Source of the DNA: Rouxiella silvae
Lineage (GTDB): Bacteria; Pseudomonadota; Gammaproteobacteria; Enterobacterales; Enterobacteriaceae
DNA length: 55,553 nt
Direction of reading: 5' to 3'
Assembly: GCF_002093625.1 (NCBI RefSeq)
Contig: NZ_MRWD01000037.1
Location: forward strand, 1-55,553
Below the pieces are notes generated by a model. The model had not been told where the DNA came from, made no database searches, and was given only the letters and a program-made list of their open reading frames with translations. Position 1 is the stretch's first letter, and the number at the start of each line of letters is the position of its first letter. A program made the position numbers and the translations under genes. Positions 7,920 through 16,212 of the stretch are shown in pieces.

Positions 7920-8420
7920 ATGCGCAAACTTACCGCAATGATTGTGGCTTCAACTCTGGCTCTTAGCTCTGCTTCTTTTGCCTTTGCTGCAGAAACGACT
8001 CCTGCGACCGGCGCACAAGCACAGACTCAGGGCAAAATGGAACATCACAAAGGCCCACGTCAATTTAATCCTTTCGCCGGTTTGAACCTGACAGAACAAC
8101 AGCGCACCCAAATGAAAGCACTGTGGAAAGACTCAGGTATGCATCACGATCGCGGCGAAATGAAAAAACAGATGGATACCTTGCACGGATTGGTGGCGTC
8201 GAACAACTTTGATGAAGCCAAGGTGAAAGGCGAAATTGACCAGATTTCTCAGGCTCAGTCGGCTCGTATGCTTGAGCGTGCGAAGATTGAGAACAAGATG
8301 TACAACCTGCTGACTCCTGAGCAGCAAAAGCAGTTTAATGAAAACTATCAGAAACGTGCCGAGAAAATGGCTGAACACCATCGTGAGCACAAAGCGGATG
8401 CAGCTAAACCTGCAGCCTGA
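7920..8420 (+). CDS. spy: Periplasmic chaperone Spy
   Basis: ATP-independent periplasmic chaperone of the Spy/CpxP (LTXXQ) family that protects proteins under envelope stress. The 166-residue precursor starts MRKLTAMIVASTLAL, very close to E. coli Spy, with a signal peptide cleaved near AFA-AET (about residue 23). Both family motifs are present: LNLTEQQ (about 59-65) and LLTPEQQKQF (about 131-140). The mature protein is rich in His, Met, Lys and Glu. GAGGAA at 7907-7912 is the ribosome-binding site. In E. coli spy is controlled by CpxR and BaeR; no clear CpxR box was found here. A strong terminator follows. Confidence 0.93.
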   Translation: MRKLTAMIVASTLALSSASFAFAAETTPATGAQAQTQGKMEHHKGPRQFNPFAGLNLTEQQRTQMKALWKDSGMHHDRGEMKKQMDTLHGLVASNNFDEAKVKGEIDQISQAQSARMLERAKIENKMYNLLTPEQQKQFNENYQKRAEKMAEHHREHKADAAKPAA

Positions 8421-8468
8421 TAGTCAATTCATCTATGACCTTTAATTCTTAAGTTTCATCTATCAATG

Positions 8469-8496
8469 AACCGGCCTCTCTGGCCGGTTTTTTTTT
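8469..8496 (+). terminator. Rho-independent terminator of spy
   Basis: AACCGGCC (8469-8476), loop TCTCT, GGCCGGTT (8482-8489), followed by a run of eight or more T. Confidence 0.93.
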
Positions 8497-8740
8497 GCAA
8501 AACTGTGCGCGACAGCGCTGTTAACTCCCCCCTTCCCTACGTGCTTCATGTAAAGCGTTTGCTGCATCACACTTCTGATTTTCAATTTCACTTAGTGGCT
8601 GTGAAACGGCGTTTTTTAAGCTGTAATCTTCAATGACTGCAAGCAGTTACCTCTGAAAGAAATGGATCGTCTATTTCTCGCCTTGCGTATTACACAAACA
8701 ATAGCGACCACAAAGGCCGCACATTGAGGAGTTGTATATC
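8497..8740. promoter_or_regulatory. Upstream region of the cstA-like gene
   Basis: No gene is seen. TTGAGGAG at 8724-8731 is a strong ribosome-binding site for ATG 8741. cstA in E. coli needs CRP. I see single half-sites (TCACA at about 8566, TGTGA at about 8600) but no well-spaced TGTGA-N6-TCACA pair, so CRP control is not shown by the sequence. Confidence 0.35.
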
Positions 8741-10810
8741 ATGACGAACGTCAAGTCCGGAATTATCTGGCTAGCGGTGGCGTTAGTGGGAGCCTTTGCT
8801 TTTGGCATGTTGGCACTTAGCCGTGGCGAACACGTCAATGCGGTATGGTTGGTTATCGCCGCCGTTGCCTGTTACAGCATCGCCTATCGTTTCTACAGCC
8901 TGTTCATTGCAAAAAAAGTTTTTGGTCTGGATGACCGACGTGTGACACCCGCTTTACGCAAAAATGACGGATTGGACTATGTTCCCACCAATAAATGGGT
9001 GCTGTTCGGCCACCATTTCGCAGCCATCGCGGGTGCTGGCCCTCTGGTTGGCCCAATTCTGGCGGCACAGATGGGATTTTTACCCGGCACTATCTGGATC
9101 CTGGTAGGTGTTATGCTGGCCGGTGCGGTTCAGGATTTCCTGATCCTCTTTATTTCAACTCGCCGCGACGGTCGCTCTTTGGGCGAAATGGCCAAGCAAG
9201 AGTTGGGGCAGTTTGCGGGTGTAGTGACCATGCTAGGCGCGCTCGGCGTGATGATTATTATCCTCTCCGCTCTGGCTCTGGTCGTCGTTAAAGCGCTTGC
9301 CGACAGCCCTTGGGGCTTGTTCACCATTGCCGCGACTATCCCTATTGCGCTGTTTATGGGGATTTATATGCGCTTTATTCGCCCTGGTAAAATTGCTGAA
9401 GTCTCAATTATCGGCTTTGTGCTGATGATGTTGGCAATTATCTACGGCGGCAACGTGGCGCAGGACCCGTATTGGGGACCGTTCTTTACGCTGCACGGCA
9501 CGACGTTAACCTGGGTACTGGTTATCTATGGCTTTATTGCCTCCGTGTTGCCGGTCTGGTTGCTGCTTGCACCGCGTGATTATCTCTCCACCTTCTTAAA
9601 AATTGGCGTTATTTTGGGATTGGCAGTTGGGATTATTTTTGCCATGCCTGAGATGAAAATGCCTGCCGTGACCAAGTTTATCGACGGTAGCGGTCCCGTG
9701 TTCTCTGGTGGCCTGTTCCCGTTTCTGTTTATTACCATTGCCTGTGGCTCTATTTCGGGCTTCCACGCTCTGGTCGCCAGCGGCACCACACCGAAACTTA
9801 TAGAGAAAGAGAGTCACATCCGCTTTATTGGCTACGGCGCGATGTTGATGGAATCATTCGTGGCGATTATGGCGCTTATATGTGCCTCGGTAATCGATCC
9901 CGGCGTCTATTTTGCCATGAACTCACCGGCGGCCTTAATTGGCACCACGGTTGAAACAGCCTCACAAGTAATTAACAGCTGGGGATTCGTGGTAACACCT
10001 GAAATGCTCACTGTCATTGCCAGAGACGTTGGCGAACAATCCATTCTCTCTCGTGCAGGCGGAGCCCCAACATTCGCCGTAGGTATGGCGCATATTATCA
10101 GCGACGTATTTAACAGCCGCGCAATGATGGCGTTCTGGTATCACTTTGCCATTTTGTTTGAAGCCCTGTTTATTCTGACTGCGGTTGATGCTGGTACGCG
10201 CGCCTGCCGTTTTATGGTGCAGGACTTGGTCGGCGTGGCCATCCCTTCACTGGCAAATAACCGCTCCTGGATAGGTACTTTTGCCGGCACCAGCGTGGCC
10301 GTTGCGGGCTGGGGATTCTTCGTTTATCAAGGCGTTGTCGACCCTCTTGGCGGTATTAATACCCTGTGGCCGCTGTTTGGTATCGGAAACCAGATGCTGG
10401 CTTCCATGGCACTTATCCTCGGAACCGTTGTACTGTTTAAAATGAAGAAACAGCGTTACGCGTGGGTGACTATTTTGCCGACAGTGTGGTTGTTTATTAC
10501 CTCAATGACCGCCGGTTGGCAGAAAATGTTCCATGAAAATCCGTCAATTGGATTCTTGGCTCAGGCCAATAAATTTTCTGCCGGTATTAACAACGGTATG
10601 ATTATCAAACCGGCTAAAACACTGGCAGACATGCATACCATTGTAATTAACAATCAGATCAATGCGGCACTGTGCGGTTTCTTCATGCTGGTTGCCGTCA
10701 CTATGCTGATTTCAGCTTTCTTTGTCATTCGCAGAGCACTAAAATCTCCGACTCCAACGGTGCACGAAACGAGCCCGCTGGCCACTCAACGGGAGGCTCG
10801 TCATGTCTAG
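8741..10810 (+). CDS. cstA: CstA-family peptide/pyruvate transporter
   Basis: Polytopic inner-membrane transporter of the CstA/BtsT family, implicated in uptake of peptides (CstA) or pyruvate (BtsT) when carbon is scarce. The 689-residue protein has the family hallmarks: NDGLDYVPTN, LFGHHFAAIAGAGPLVGP, QDFxILFxSTRRDGRSLGE, LLAPRDYLSTFLKIG, SGFHALVASGTTPKL and VVDPLGGINTLWPLFGI. It lacks the BtsT-specific insertion after the YFAMN segment and is closer to CstA overall, so I use that symbol; a paralogous role is possible. An in-frame TTG nine bases upstream is rejected in favour of ATG 8741, which has the better spacing to the ribosome-binding site. The YbdD-type gene overlaps its end. Confidence 0.88.
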   Translation: MTNVKSGIIWLAVALVGAFAFGMLALSRGEHVNAVWLVIAAVACYSIAYRFYSLFIAKKVFGLDDRRVTPALRKNDGLDYVPTNKWVLFGHHFAAIAGAGPLVGPILAAQMGFLPGTIWILVGVMLAGAVQDFLILFISTRRDGRSLGEMAKQELGQFAGVVTMLGALGVMIIILSALALVVVKALADSPWGLFTIAATIPIALFMGIYMRFIRPGKIAEVSIIGFVLMMLAIIYGGNVAQDPYWGPFFTLHGTTLTWVLVIYGFIASVLPVWLLLAPRDYLSTFLKIGVILGLAVGIIFAMPEMKMPAVTKFIDGSGPVFSGGLFPFLFITIACGSISGFHALVASGTTPKLIEKESHIRFIGYGAMLMESFVAIMALICASVIDPGVYFAMNSPAALIGTTVETASQVINSWGFVVTPEMLTVIARDVGEQSILSRAGGAPTFAVGMAHIISDVFNSRAMMAFWYHFAILFEALFILTAVDAGTRACRFMVQDLVGVAIPSLANNRSWIGTFAGTSVAVAGWGFFVYQGVVDPLGGINTLWPLFGIGNQMLASMALILGTVVLFKMKKQRYAWVTILPTVWLFITSMTAGWQKMFHENPSIGFLAQANKFSAGINNGMIIKPAKTLADMHTIVINNQINAALCGFFMLVAVTMLISAFFVIRRALKSPTPTVHETSPLATQREARHV

Positions 10811-11108
10811 TCATAATTTGCCCTATCGCGTTACGGTGCGAAGCTCGATGACAATTATTCGCTGTCATCCGCTGGAATTTCACCCGCCTCGCCCTGTTAA
10901 TCTGCGTCAGTGGATAAAGTTCATCGGCAAAGGCGTTGCACAAAGCTTTCGACTGATGGTGGGCGTGCAGGATTATCCAAACTATGTGCGCCATATGCAC
11001 CTACATCATCCTGAGCAGACACCGATGAGCGAAAAGGAGTTTCACCGTTATTGTCTTAACGCCCGCTTCCCCAGCGAAGCAGGCAAGCTTGGAAAGTGTC
11101 CTTGTTAA
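10803..11108 (+). CDS. YbdD/YjiX family protein (DUF466) with N-terminal extension
   Basis: Small cytoplasmic protein normally encoded next to CstA-type transporters; its role is probably to support them but is not established. The C-terminal 66 residues match YbdD/YjiX: KxxGKxxxxSFRLMVGVxDYxNYVxHM..HHPEQTPMSEKEF, ending with a CPC cysteine pair. E. coli members have 65-67 residues, while this frame has 101. The ATG at 10803 overlaps the cstA stop by eight bases and has a very good ribosome-binding site (GGGAGG, 10791-10796). The only later ATG that keeps the domain is 10848, which lacks one. The extra 35 residues therefore seem genuinely translated. Confidence 0.8.
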   Translation: MSSHNLPYRVTVRSSMTIIRCHPLEFHPPRPVNLRQWIKFIGKGVAQSFRLMVGVQDYPNYVRHMHLHHPEQTPMSEKEFHRYCLNARFPSEAGKLGKCPC

Positions 11109-11226
11109 TAAACTCAGCAACTCAGCTGCATATGATTTCTGAGAAAGTTGTGATTTATTGATCCCCCATACGCCTGTATTTGTTTACAGGCGTACTATCG
11201 CCACATCCCTCAGTCCGTACAGCCAG

Positions 11227-11823
11227 ATGATGATTCCAATGAACGTTAACTTAGCCACGGTTCGCCCCGCTACGCCCGCCGATGCAGTGGACGTTATCGA
11301 CCTGATTAGTTTCGCAGACGAGAATGCGTTGTTGTATTTGACTGGGCAATCAGATTTGCAGCACGCCAAACAGATCTATCGGCAAGACTTTGCTCGTGAT
11401 GACGTTTATTTTAGCTATCTTTTCACTCAAGTATGCTTCGTTGATGGCAATCTGGCGGGTTGCATCTTGGCCTTTCCCGGCTTCCTAGAGTCGACCTTTA
11501 TGACTCAGTCAACGAGGCCGCTTGATGATGTCAGAGAAGCGGAAGATGATGAACTCTATATCGACTCTTTAGCTATTTATCCTGCGTTTCGCGGGCAGAA
11601 GCTATCGCGCCATTTGATTGATGCAGCAGATTTTTTGGCAAAAAAATATCAGCTGAACAAGCTTTCCCTACTGGTCGATGACGCCAAACCCCACCTAGAG
11701 AGGATGTATGAGGGTTATGGTTTTGAAACGGTCGGGACTCTTACGCTTGACGGCGTTAAGCACAAAAAAATGACGCGGGTTATTAATCCGATGCTTTCAG
11801 GGCTGCGAATAGAGCAGCCCTGA
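11227..11823 (+). CDS. GNAT family N-acetyltransferase
   Basis: Acetyl-CoA-dependent N-acetyltransferase of unknown substrate. The GNAT fold is shown by the beta4-alpha3 region with YIDSLAIYPAFRGQKLSRHL (acetyl-CoA pyrophosphate binding R/Q-x-x-G-x-A-like motif) and a C-terminal MYEGYGFETVGT segment. There are about 198 residues from ATG 11227; ATG 11230 and 11239 are equally possible because no start has a clear ribosome-binding site. It is a single gene between the YbdD-type gene and the convergent kdgT. A perfect inverted repeat overlaps its stop codon. Confidence 0.8.
   Translation: MMIPMNVNLATVRPATPADAVDVIDLISFADENALLYLTGQSDLQHAKQIYRQDFARDDVYFSYLFTQVCFVDGNLAGCILAFPGFLESTFMTQSTRPLDDVREAEDDELYIDSLAIYPAFRGQKLSRHLIDAADFLAKKYQLNKLSLLVDDAKPHLERMYEGYGFETVGTLTLDGVKHKKMTRVINPMLSGLRIEQP
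11797..11823. terminator. Inverted repeat overlapping the acetyltransferase stop
   Basis: TCAGGGCTGC (11797-11806) and GCAGCCCTGA (11814-11823) form a perfect ten-base stem with a seven-base loop. It sits between two convergent genes (kdgT ends at 11834). No T-run follows directly on either strand, so it may act as a weak or Rho-assisted bidirectional terminator. Confidence 0.5.
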
Positions 11824-11833
11824 GTAATGACAA

Positions 11834-12832
11834 TTATTTAATTCTGGCCATTTGGTCTTCGAGATTAACCTTGCCCTTAACCGCCCGATTTTTAATTCGC
11901 CGCGACCACATCGCAGTCAGGATAGGTACCAGGACCGACGTCACGATGACCGAAGTGGCAACCAGCGCCGTGGCGGCTGGAGCAACGGCCTTAAACTGAG
12001 GCACCATTTCTGCAATCAGCACGGGTGTTGCCACCGCGGCTCCCGCCGAGCTAGAGGCGGCAATTCCCGCAGTTCCATCACCTCCACCAATAAATTTGTC
12101 GGCAAGCATCAGTGGAATACCGGTAATAACGATAACCGAAAGCCCCAGCAGCACGCCTAACAGGCCGGTTTGTGCTATAACGGTCAGGTTGATGGTATTA
12201 CCCAAAGCAAAGGCAAAGAATGGAATCAACGTTTGTACTGCCTTACCAAAGAATTCTCGCAGTTCGGGGTCAATATTGCCCAGTGCAAAACCGACCAGGA
12301 ATGGCAACACTGCACCGACAAACACGTGAGGCTCAAATGAGGCAATACCCGCAGTCCCAAGAATAACCATGGTCATTAGCGGCCCGGACTCCAGCGACAT
12401 CAGTACAAATGCCCCAGCTTCTTCCTTCGAGCCGTATTGCTGCATGATTGAGGCATATAATCCGCCGTTAGTCATGTCCATTGAAGCCACCAGCGCTAGC
12501 GTAGACAGACCGGCAAAAAAGCCGATTTCGACGCCGTGTTCAGGAATAAATCGCGAAGCCAGTGCGGCAACCAACCAGGCAACGGCAATTTTTGTCACCA
12601 CCAGCGTGCCAGATTTACGCAAAACCGTGCCGGTCGCACTGAGTTTAATGGATGCTCCCATGCAAAAAAACCACACTGCCAAAATAGGCACCGTGCCGGT
12701 AATCAGGCCATTGCTGAAGGAACCTAAATATTTGCCGGAATCAGGGGCAAAAGTATGACAGAGCGCGCCGATAAACAGCGGAACCAGCATCATCCCACCG
12801 GGGACTTTTTCGATTGCACGTTTGATATGCAT
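11834..12832 (-). CDS. kdgT: 2-keto-3-deoxygluconate:H+ symporter KdgT
   Basis: Inner-membrane permease that imports 2-keto-3-deoxygluconate, an intermediate of pectin and hexuronate breakdown. The 332-residue protein opens with [18 protein letters not shown], typical of KdgT, and has about ten hydrophobic segments. The [19 protein letters not shown] and [15 protein letters not shown]-type stretches are also characteristic. A KdgR operator about 140 bases upstream agrees with the assignment and predicts induction by KDG. No other pectin gene is nearby. The neighbouring epimerase is transcribed in the same direction but is separated by its own terminator. Confidence 0.95.
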   Translation of the reverse strand: MHIKRAIEKVPGGMMLVPLFIGALCHTFAPDSGKYLGSFSNGLITGTVPILAVWFFCMGASIKLSATGTVLRKSGTLVVTKIAVAWLVAALASRFIPEHGVEIGFFAGLSTLALVASMDMTNGGLYASIMQQYGSKEEAGAFVLMSLESGPLMTMVILGTAGIASFEPHVFVGAVLPFLVGFALGNIDPELREFFGKAVQTLIPFFAFALGNTINLTVIAQTGLLGVLLGLSVIVITGIPLMLADKFIGGGDGTAGIAASSSAGAAVATPVLIAEMVPQFKAVAPAATALVATSVIVTSVLVPILTAMWSRRIKNRAVKGKVNLEDQMARIK

Positions 12833-12963
12833 GTTATACCCACCTAGTCAGTAGAGCATCAATTGAGGCGAACGAGCCGAGGGATCGGCTGAAAAGCGAA
12901 AATAAACTCGCTGCTGGGCGCTAAATTAAAGCCTTATTGATTTAATAAAAGTGATCAAACATA

Positions 12964-12987
12964 CAAAAATGAAACACTGTTTCTTTT
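12964..12987 (-). promoter_or_regulatory. KdgR operator upstream of kdgT
   Basis: TGAAACACTGTTTC at 12970-12983, flanked by A-rich and T-rich arms, is a near-perfect match to the enterobacterial KdgR box (TGAAAYRNYRTTTCA). It lies between the epimerase terminator and kdgT. A weak CRP-like site (GTGATC...ACATACA, about 12950-12965) overlaps its edge. Confidence 0.85.
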
Positions 12988-13022
12988 TTAAAGGTCTGTA
13001 GTTTCTTTTTTGTGAGGCGGGC

Positions 13023-13050
13023 AAAAAAAACCGCATCTTGAGAGATGCGG
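13023..13050 (-). terminator. Rho-independent terminator of the epimerase gene
   Basis: CCGCATCT (13031-13038), loop TGAG, AGATGCGG (13043-13050). Read on the minus strand the stem is followed by eight T (plus-strand A-run 13023-13030). Confidence 0.93.
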
Positions 13051-13097
13051 CGTTGAGATAATGCAAACAGACGTCTTAAATGGCCCTGATTCAGGAG

Positions 13098-13793
13098 TTA
13101 TTGTCCGTAATATGCCGTTTTACCGTGCTTACGTAAATAATGTTTATCCAACAGCGACTGCTGCATTTTGCCAAGCTGTGGCGTTAGCTGCTGCGAAAAA
13201 ATGCCCATATACGCCACTTCTTCAAGTACAACAGCATTGTGAACTGCGGTATCTGCATCTTTTCCCCAGGAAAACGGCCCGTGAGAATGCACCAGCACCG
13301 CCGGAACGTCTTGAGCCGAAAGCCCACGATCGTTAAAGGTTTCAATAATCACTTCACCGGTCTGCCATTCGTAACGGCCAGCAATTTCCTGCTCGGTCAT
13401 TTTACGCGTGCAAGGAATGGCACCGTAGAAATAGTCGGCATGCGTGGTTCCCCAGGCGGGTATATCCAACCCTGCCTGTGCCCAGATGGTGGCGTGTCGG
13501 GAATGGGTGTGAACTATGCCGCCAATTTGTGCGAAATGCAGATAAAGTGCCCGGTGGGTATCCGTATCTGAAGACGGTTTTTTACTGCCTTCGACCACAC
13601 GGCCAGTCTCAATCTCGACCACAACCATATCGTCTACACGCATTTGCTCATAGTCCACGCCGGACGGTTTGATAACCATCAGTCCTTGCTGCCTGTCGAG
13701 CGCGCTGACGTTGCCCCAGGTAAATGTCACCAGCTTATGAAGGGGCAGAGCCAGATTGGCTTCGAGTACTTGTTCTTTCAATTGTTTAAGCAT
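13098..13793 (-). CDS. araD: L-ribulose-5-phosphate 4-epimerase (AraD/SgbE family)
   Basis: Class II aldolase-fold, metal-dependent epimerase converting L-ribulose 5-phosphate to D-xylulose 5-phosphate. The 231-residue length is exactly that of AraD and SgbE. The metal-binding histidines are in the [13 protein letters not shown] segment (HxH-type, about 95-100) and the [12 protein letters not shown] segment (about 168-180); the KPSGVDY and KKPSSDT motifs bind substrate. Several positions ([38 protein letters not shown]) are closer to SgbE than to AraD. It stands alone here, with no araBA or sgb genes adjacent, so its physiological pathway is uncertain. Confidence 0.92.
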   Translation of the reverse strand: MLKQLKEQVLEANLALPLHKLVTFTWGNVSALDRQQGLMVIKPSGVDYEQMRVDDMVVVEIETGRVVEGSKKPSSDTDTHRALYLHFAQIGGIVHTHSRHATIWAQAGLDIPAWGTTHADYFYGAIPCTRKMTEQEIAGRYEWQTGEVIIETFNDRGLSAQDVPAVLVHSHGPFSWGKDADTAVHNAVVLEEVAYMGIFSQQLTPQLGKMQQSLLDKHYLRKHGKTAYYGQ

Positions 13794-14096
13794 CGGAATG
13801 TCCTTAATGGGCGCTTTGCCTATTTTCGGAGCACTCGGCGTTGGTGGGTATGGTGAAAATAGCTAAAGAGTAAGCGAACTCCTGCTGCAATCGCAAAACT
13901 GTCAGGTGGTGGGCATAACAGAATCGAGGCGATTGCACAGTGGAAAGAAAGTATTGGCCATCTATTTTAAATAAAAATCAAAGTAGCCTTTTGTGCTGTT
14001 ACTTAAGAGCGTTACAGTGAATTAAGACTATTTACCTGTTCGTGGAAGACAGTTCACAGTAATTTATGTTAATCCCGCGGAGAAGCCAGTTATTAA
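13794..14096. other. Divergent intergenic region araD-like / osmB
   Basis: No gene is seen. The left part must carry the epimerase promoter, for which I see no convincing AraC or other operator. The right end holds the osmB stress promoter, listed separately. Confidence 0.4.
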
Positions 14097-14106
14097 CTAT
14101 ACTTAA
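14097..14106 (+). promoter_or_regulatory. Sigma-S type -10 element of osmB
   Basis: CTATACTTAA fits the extended -10 sequence preferred by RpoS (KCTAYRCTTAA) in all ten positions present. It lies about 40 bases before the osmB start. E. coli osmB is RpoS-dependent through its proximal promoter. Confidence 0.85.
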
Positions 14107-14145
14107 CAATGAAATTTAGTGAGATCCTTTCTGAGGAGAATGACA

Positions 14146-14361
14146 ATGCAATTAAATAAACGTATTGCCAGTGTTGGATTAGTGCTTGTAATTGTGATGT
14201 CCGTGAGTGCGTGTGGCAACATGTCTCACCGCGGCCGTAATACCGCTATTGGTGCGGGTGTAGGTGCTCTTGGTGGTGCAGTTCTTACCAACGGCAGTGC
14301 GCTGGGTACCCTCGGTGGTGCTGCAGTCGGTGGTATTGTTGGCCATCAGGTAAATAAATAA
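14146..14361 (+). CDS. osmB: Osmotically inducible lipoprotein OsmB
   Basis: Small outer-membrane lipoprotein induced by osmotic and stationary-phase stress, with a glycine-zipper domain. From ATG 14146 it has 71 residues (72 in E. coli), with a signal peptide and lipobox VSAC (Cys23). The mature part RNTAIGAGVGALGGAVLTNGS..GTLGGAAVGG is nearly identical to OsmB. GAGGAG at 14133-14138 is well spaced for ATG 14146 and too close for ATG 14140, which decides the start. It has a sigma-S promoter. The gene order osmB, then yciH and pyrF on the opposite strand, is conserved with E. coli. Confidence 0.95.
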   Translation: MQLNKRIASVGLVLVIVMSVSACGNMSHRGRNTAIGAGVGALGGAVLTNGSALGTLGGAAVGGIVGHQVNK

Positions 14362-14454
14362 GAAAACAATTAAATAACACAGTAACTTAAAGCAAATTAA
14401 TTCTAAGCGCTTATCTGAAATTTAATCTTTCACCCATTAAATCTCTAAGCCCGC

Positions 14455-14483
14455 CGTTCCCATTTTTAAAATAAATGGGAACG
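14455..14483. terminator. Perfect hairpin downstream of osmB
   Basis: CGTTCCCATTT (14455-14465) and AAATGGGAACG (14473-14483) form a perfect eleven-base stem with a seven-base loop. The following sequence is AT-rich but has no clean T-run. Probably the osmB terminator. Confidence 0.55.
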
Positions 14484-14503
14484 CATAATTGAATTTTATT
14501 TTA

Positions 14504-14540
14504 TAACAATCTGCTGCTTGTTAACTTATGCGGCAGATTG
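14504..14540. repeat. Long hairpin between osmB and yciH
   Basis: AACAATCTGC near 14504 pairs with GCAGATTGTT near 14540; three further inner pairs (one G-T) extend the stem to about 13 bases around a 12-base AT-rich loop. It lies between convergent genes and may terminate the pyrF-yciH transcript, but no T-run is present on either strand. Confidence 0.5.
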
Positions 14541-14606
14541 TTACTTTGCTGAACGGTTACTTTACCAGAGTGATATCGCTGTTTTGAAAATGCTGCGCGC
14601 GAGTTG

Positions 14607-14936
14607 TTAACCTCCCGCTAATTTTACTTTCATCCCTTTCGCTTCAAGCAACAGTTTTAACAAATCCCGTTTATCACCCTGGATTTCAATCACGCCGTCT
14701 TTAACTGCGCCACCGCAGCCACACTTCTTTTTAAGTTCGGCGGCCAACTTGTCTAACTCAGCGTCGTCAGCGTCAATACCCGAAACAAGACAGACGCCCT
14801 TGCCCTTTCTACCGCTAGTCTGGCGCTGAATACGCACAATTCCGTCGCCCTTTGGCCGTTCAATCTTGGCTTTTGGCTCGTCAATTCTGCCGGAGTCGGT
14901 GGAGTAAACCAGGCGGCTATTATCATCATTTTTCAT
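14607..14936 (-). CDS. yciH: YciH, SUI1/eIF1-like translation factor
   Basis: Bacterial homologue of eukaryotic eIF1, reported to affect fidelity of translation initiation. From the ATG at 14936 it has 109 residues (108 in E. coli). The SUI1 domain is clear: GIVRIQRQTSGRKGKGVCLVSG, then LAAELKKKCGCGGAVKDG and IEIQGDKRDLL. The cysteines of CGCGG are conserved in the family. The start lies 13 bases after the pyrF stop, as in the conserved pyrF-yciH operon. Confidence 0.95.
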   Translation of the reverse strand: MKNDDNSRLVYSTDSGRIDEPKAKIERPKGDGIVRIQRQTSGRKGKGVCLVSGIDADDAELDKLAAELKKKCGCGGAVKDGVIEIQGDKRDLLKLLLEAKGMKVKLAGG

Positions 14937-14949
14937 GAAATCGTCCCCT

Positions 14950-15678
14950 TTAGGCCAAAGATGCGCGAATATCTCGCAGCGTTTGCGCGGGGTCGGCGGA
15001 CTGAGTAATCGGTCGGCCAATCACCATGTAATCCACACCTGCTGCCTGCGCATCCTGCGGCGTCATGACGCGGCGTTGGTCATCGGCGGCGCTTCCCGCT
15101 GGGCGAATGCCGGGTGTCACCAATTTAAACGCCTGACCCAGGCTATTTTTGAAACTCACGGCTTCCTGAGCGGAGCAGACAACGCCGTCCAGGCCGCAGT
15201 CGCGTGTCAGCGTTGCCAGACGCAGTGCATAATCCGCAGGGCTAAGGCTGATGCCTAGGTCAGCCAAATCGCTGGCTTCCATGCTAGTCAGTACGGTTAC
15301 GGCAATCAGTAAAGGCGCGTCTTTGCCAAAAGAACTCAGCGCGTTTTTAGCCGCCGTCATCATACGCGCGCCCCCGCTGGCGTGAACGTTGACCATCCAC
15401 ACACCCAAGTCGGCGGCGGCGGTAACCGCGTGGGCTACGGTGTTAGGAATATCGTGGAATTTAAGATCCAGGAATACATCAAAATCTCGAGTTTGCAGGT
15501 CTCTTACCAGTTCTGGACCAAACAATGTAAACATCTCTTTTCCGATTTTCAGACGGCAATCGCGCGGGTCGATACGGTCAACAAAATCCAATGCCGCTGA
15601 CTTATTTGCGTAATCCAGCGCGACTACAATAGGTGATGATTTCAAGTCGTTGTTATGAGGGTTATTTTCAGACTTCAT
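14950..15678 (-). CDS. pyrF: Orotidine 5'-phosphate decarboxylase
   Basis: Last step of UMP synthesis: decarboxylation of OMP. It is a TIM-barrel enzyme with the catalytic KFHDIPNT segment preceded by DVFLDL (D-x-K-x-x-D triad) and the VVALDYAN start. The C-terminal VTPGIRP and YMVIGRPIT motifs bind the phosphate. From ATG 15678 it has 242 residues. That start is chosen over ATG 15696 because AGGTGG (minus strand, about 15684-15689) is correctly spaced for it. Cotranscribed with yciH. Confidence 0.97.
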   Translation of the reverse strand: MKSENNPHNNDLKSSPIVVALDYANKSAALDFVDRIDPRDCRLKIGKEMFTLFGPELVRDLQTRDFDVFLDLKFHDIPNTVAHAVTAAADLGVWMVNVHASGGARMMTAAKNALSSFGKDAPLLIAVTVLTSMEASDLADLGISLSPADYALRLATLTRDCGLDGVVCSAQEAVSFKNSLGQAFKLVTPGIRPAGSAADDQRRVMTPQDAQAAGVDYMVIGRPITQSADPAQTLRDIRASLA

Positions 15679-15889
15679 TTCTTCCACCTTTTGCATTTTT
15701 TATAGGAAAGGACATCAGGACAAAATTCTGACGCACGCATTCTACATGGCATCCGTCATAAAGCCCAGCCGATCGTTTGACGACGATTTAGTGACGGAAT
15801 CGTTACATTTTTATGAATTTTTTATGAATGGGTAGACAGCAGCATTTAGCTGACTTAGTTTGATGTTTTATTATCAGGAAAGCTTAAAT

Positions 15890-16195
15890 ATGAGTGAGAT
15901 AACGACGTTAACCATTAAAATCCCGGCAGAGCTCAAGGAGCTTATCAAAAATGCCGCCGCTGATGCACAACATTCTTTAAGCGCAGAGGTCTGGGCCCGT
16001 CTAGAAAAAAGCTTTGCCACTCACGATGAAAAACCAGTAGATGATAAAAAAGGGAAAAAAGTCGTAAAAGCAGAGGAGCCAGAGATTGAAGTAGATAACC
16101 AGCATTTGGGTGAACATACCGAACCGGCACTCACCCAAAAAGAGCTCAAAAAATTGCGTCAACTGCTCAGTAAAGCGCCTAACAAAAAAAAATAA
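15890..16195 (+). CDS. Ribbon-helix-helix (Arc-like) DNA-binding protein
   Basis: Small probable DNA-binding protein of 101 residues. The N-terminus has the Arc/MetJ-type fold: a beta strand (TTLTIKIPAEL) followed by a helix (KELIKNAAADAQHSLSAEVWARLEKSF), about residues 4-42. The rest is a charged Lys/Glu linker and a helical LTQKELKKLRQLL tail. CAGGAAAG at 15875-15882 is a good ribosome-binding site for ATG 15890. It is divergent from pyrF and convergent with lapB, a gap that holds no gene in E. coli. Its target is unknown; an antitoxin is possible, but no toxin gene is adjacent. Confidence 0.82.
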   Translation: MSEITTLTIKIPAELKELIKNAAADAQHSLSAEVWARLEKSFATHDEKPVDDKKGKKVVKAEEPEIEVDNQHLGEHTEPALTQKELKKLRQLLSKAPNKKK

Positions 16196-16212
16196 CCGAC
16201 TCTCTCCCTCTA

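Noticed and set aside
8550-8610. CRP site upstream of cstA
   Set aside because: Only isolated half-sites with wrong spacing are present.
8732-8740. Earlier TTG start for the cstA-like gene
   Set aside because: ATG 8741 has ideal spacing to the TTGAGGAG ribosome-binding site; the TTG lies right against it.
11852-12758. Plus-strand frames opposite kdgT
   Set aside because: Low-complexity translations with no domain; the minus-strand gene is unambiguous.
13061-13856. Plus-strand frames across the epimerase gene
   Set aside because: They lie opposite a clear AraD/SgbE gene and lack ribosome-binding sites and known domains; they are shadows of the real gene.
14119-14145. Longer OsmB start
   Set aside because: It would disrupt the signal peptide; the ribosome-binding site GAGGAG is correctly spaced only for ATG 14146.
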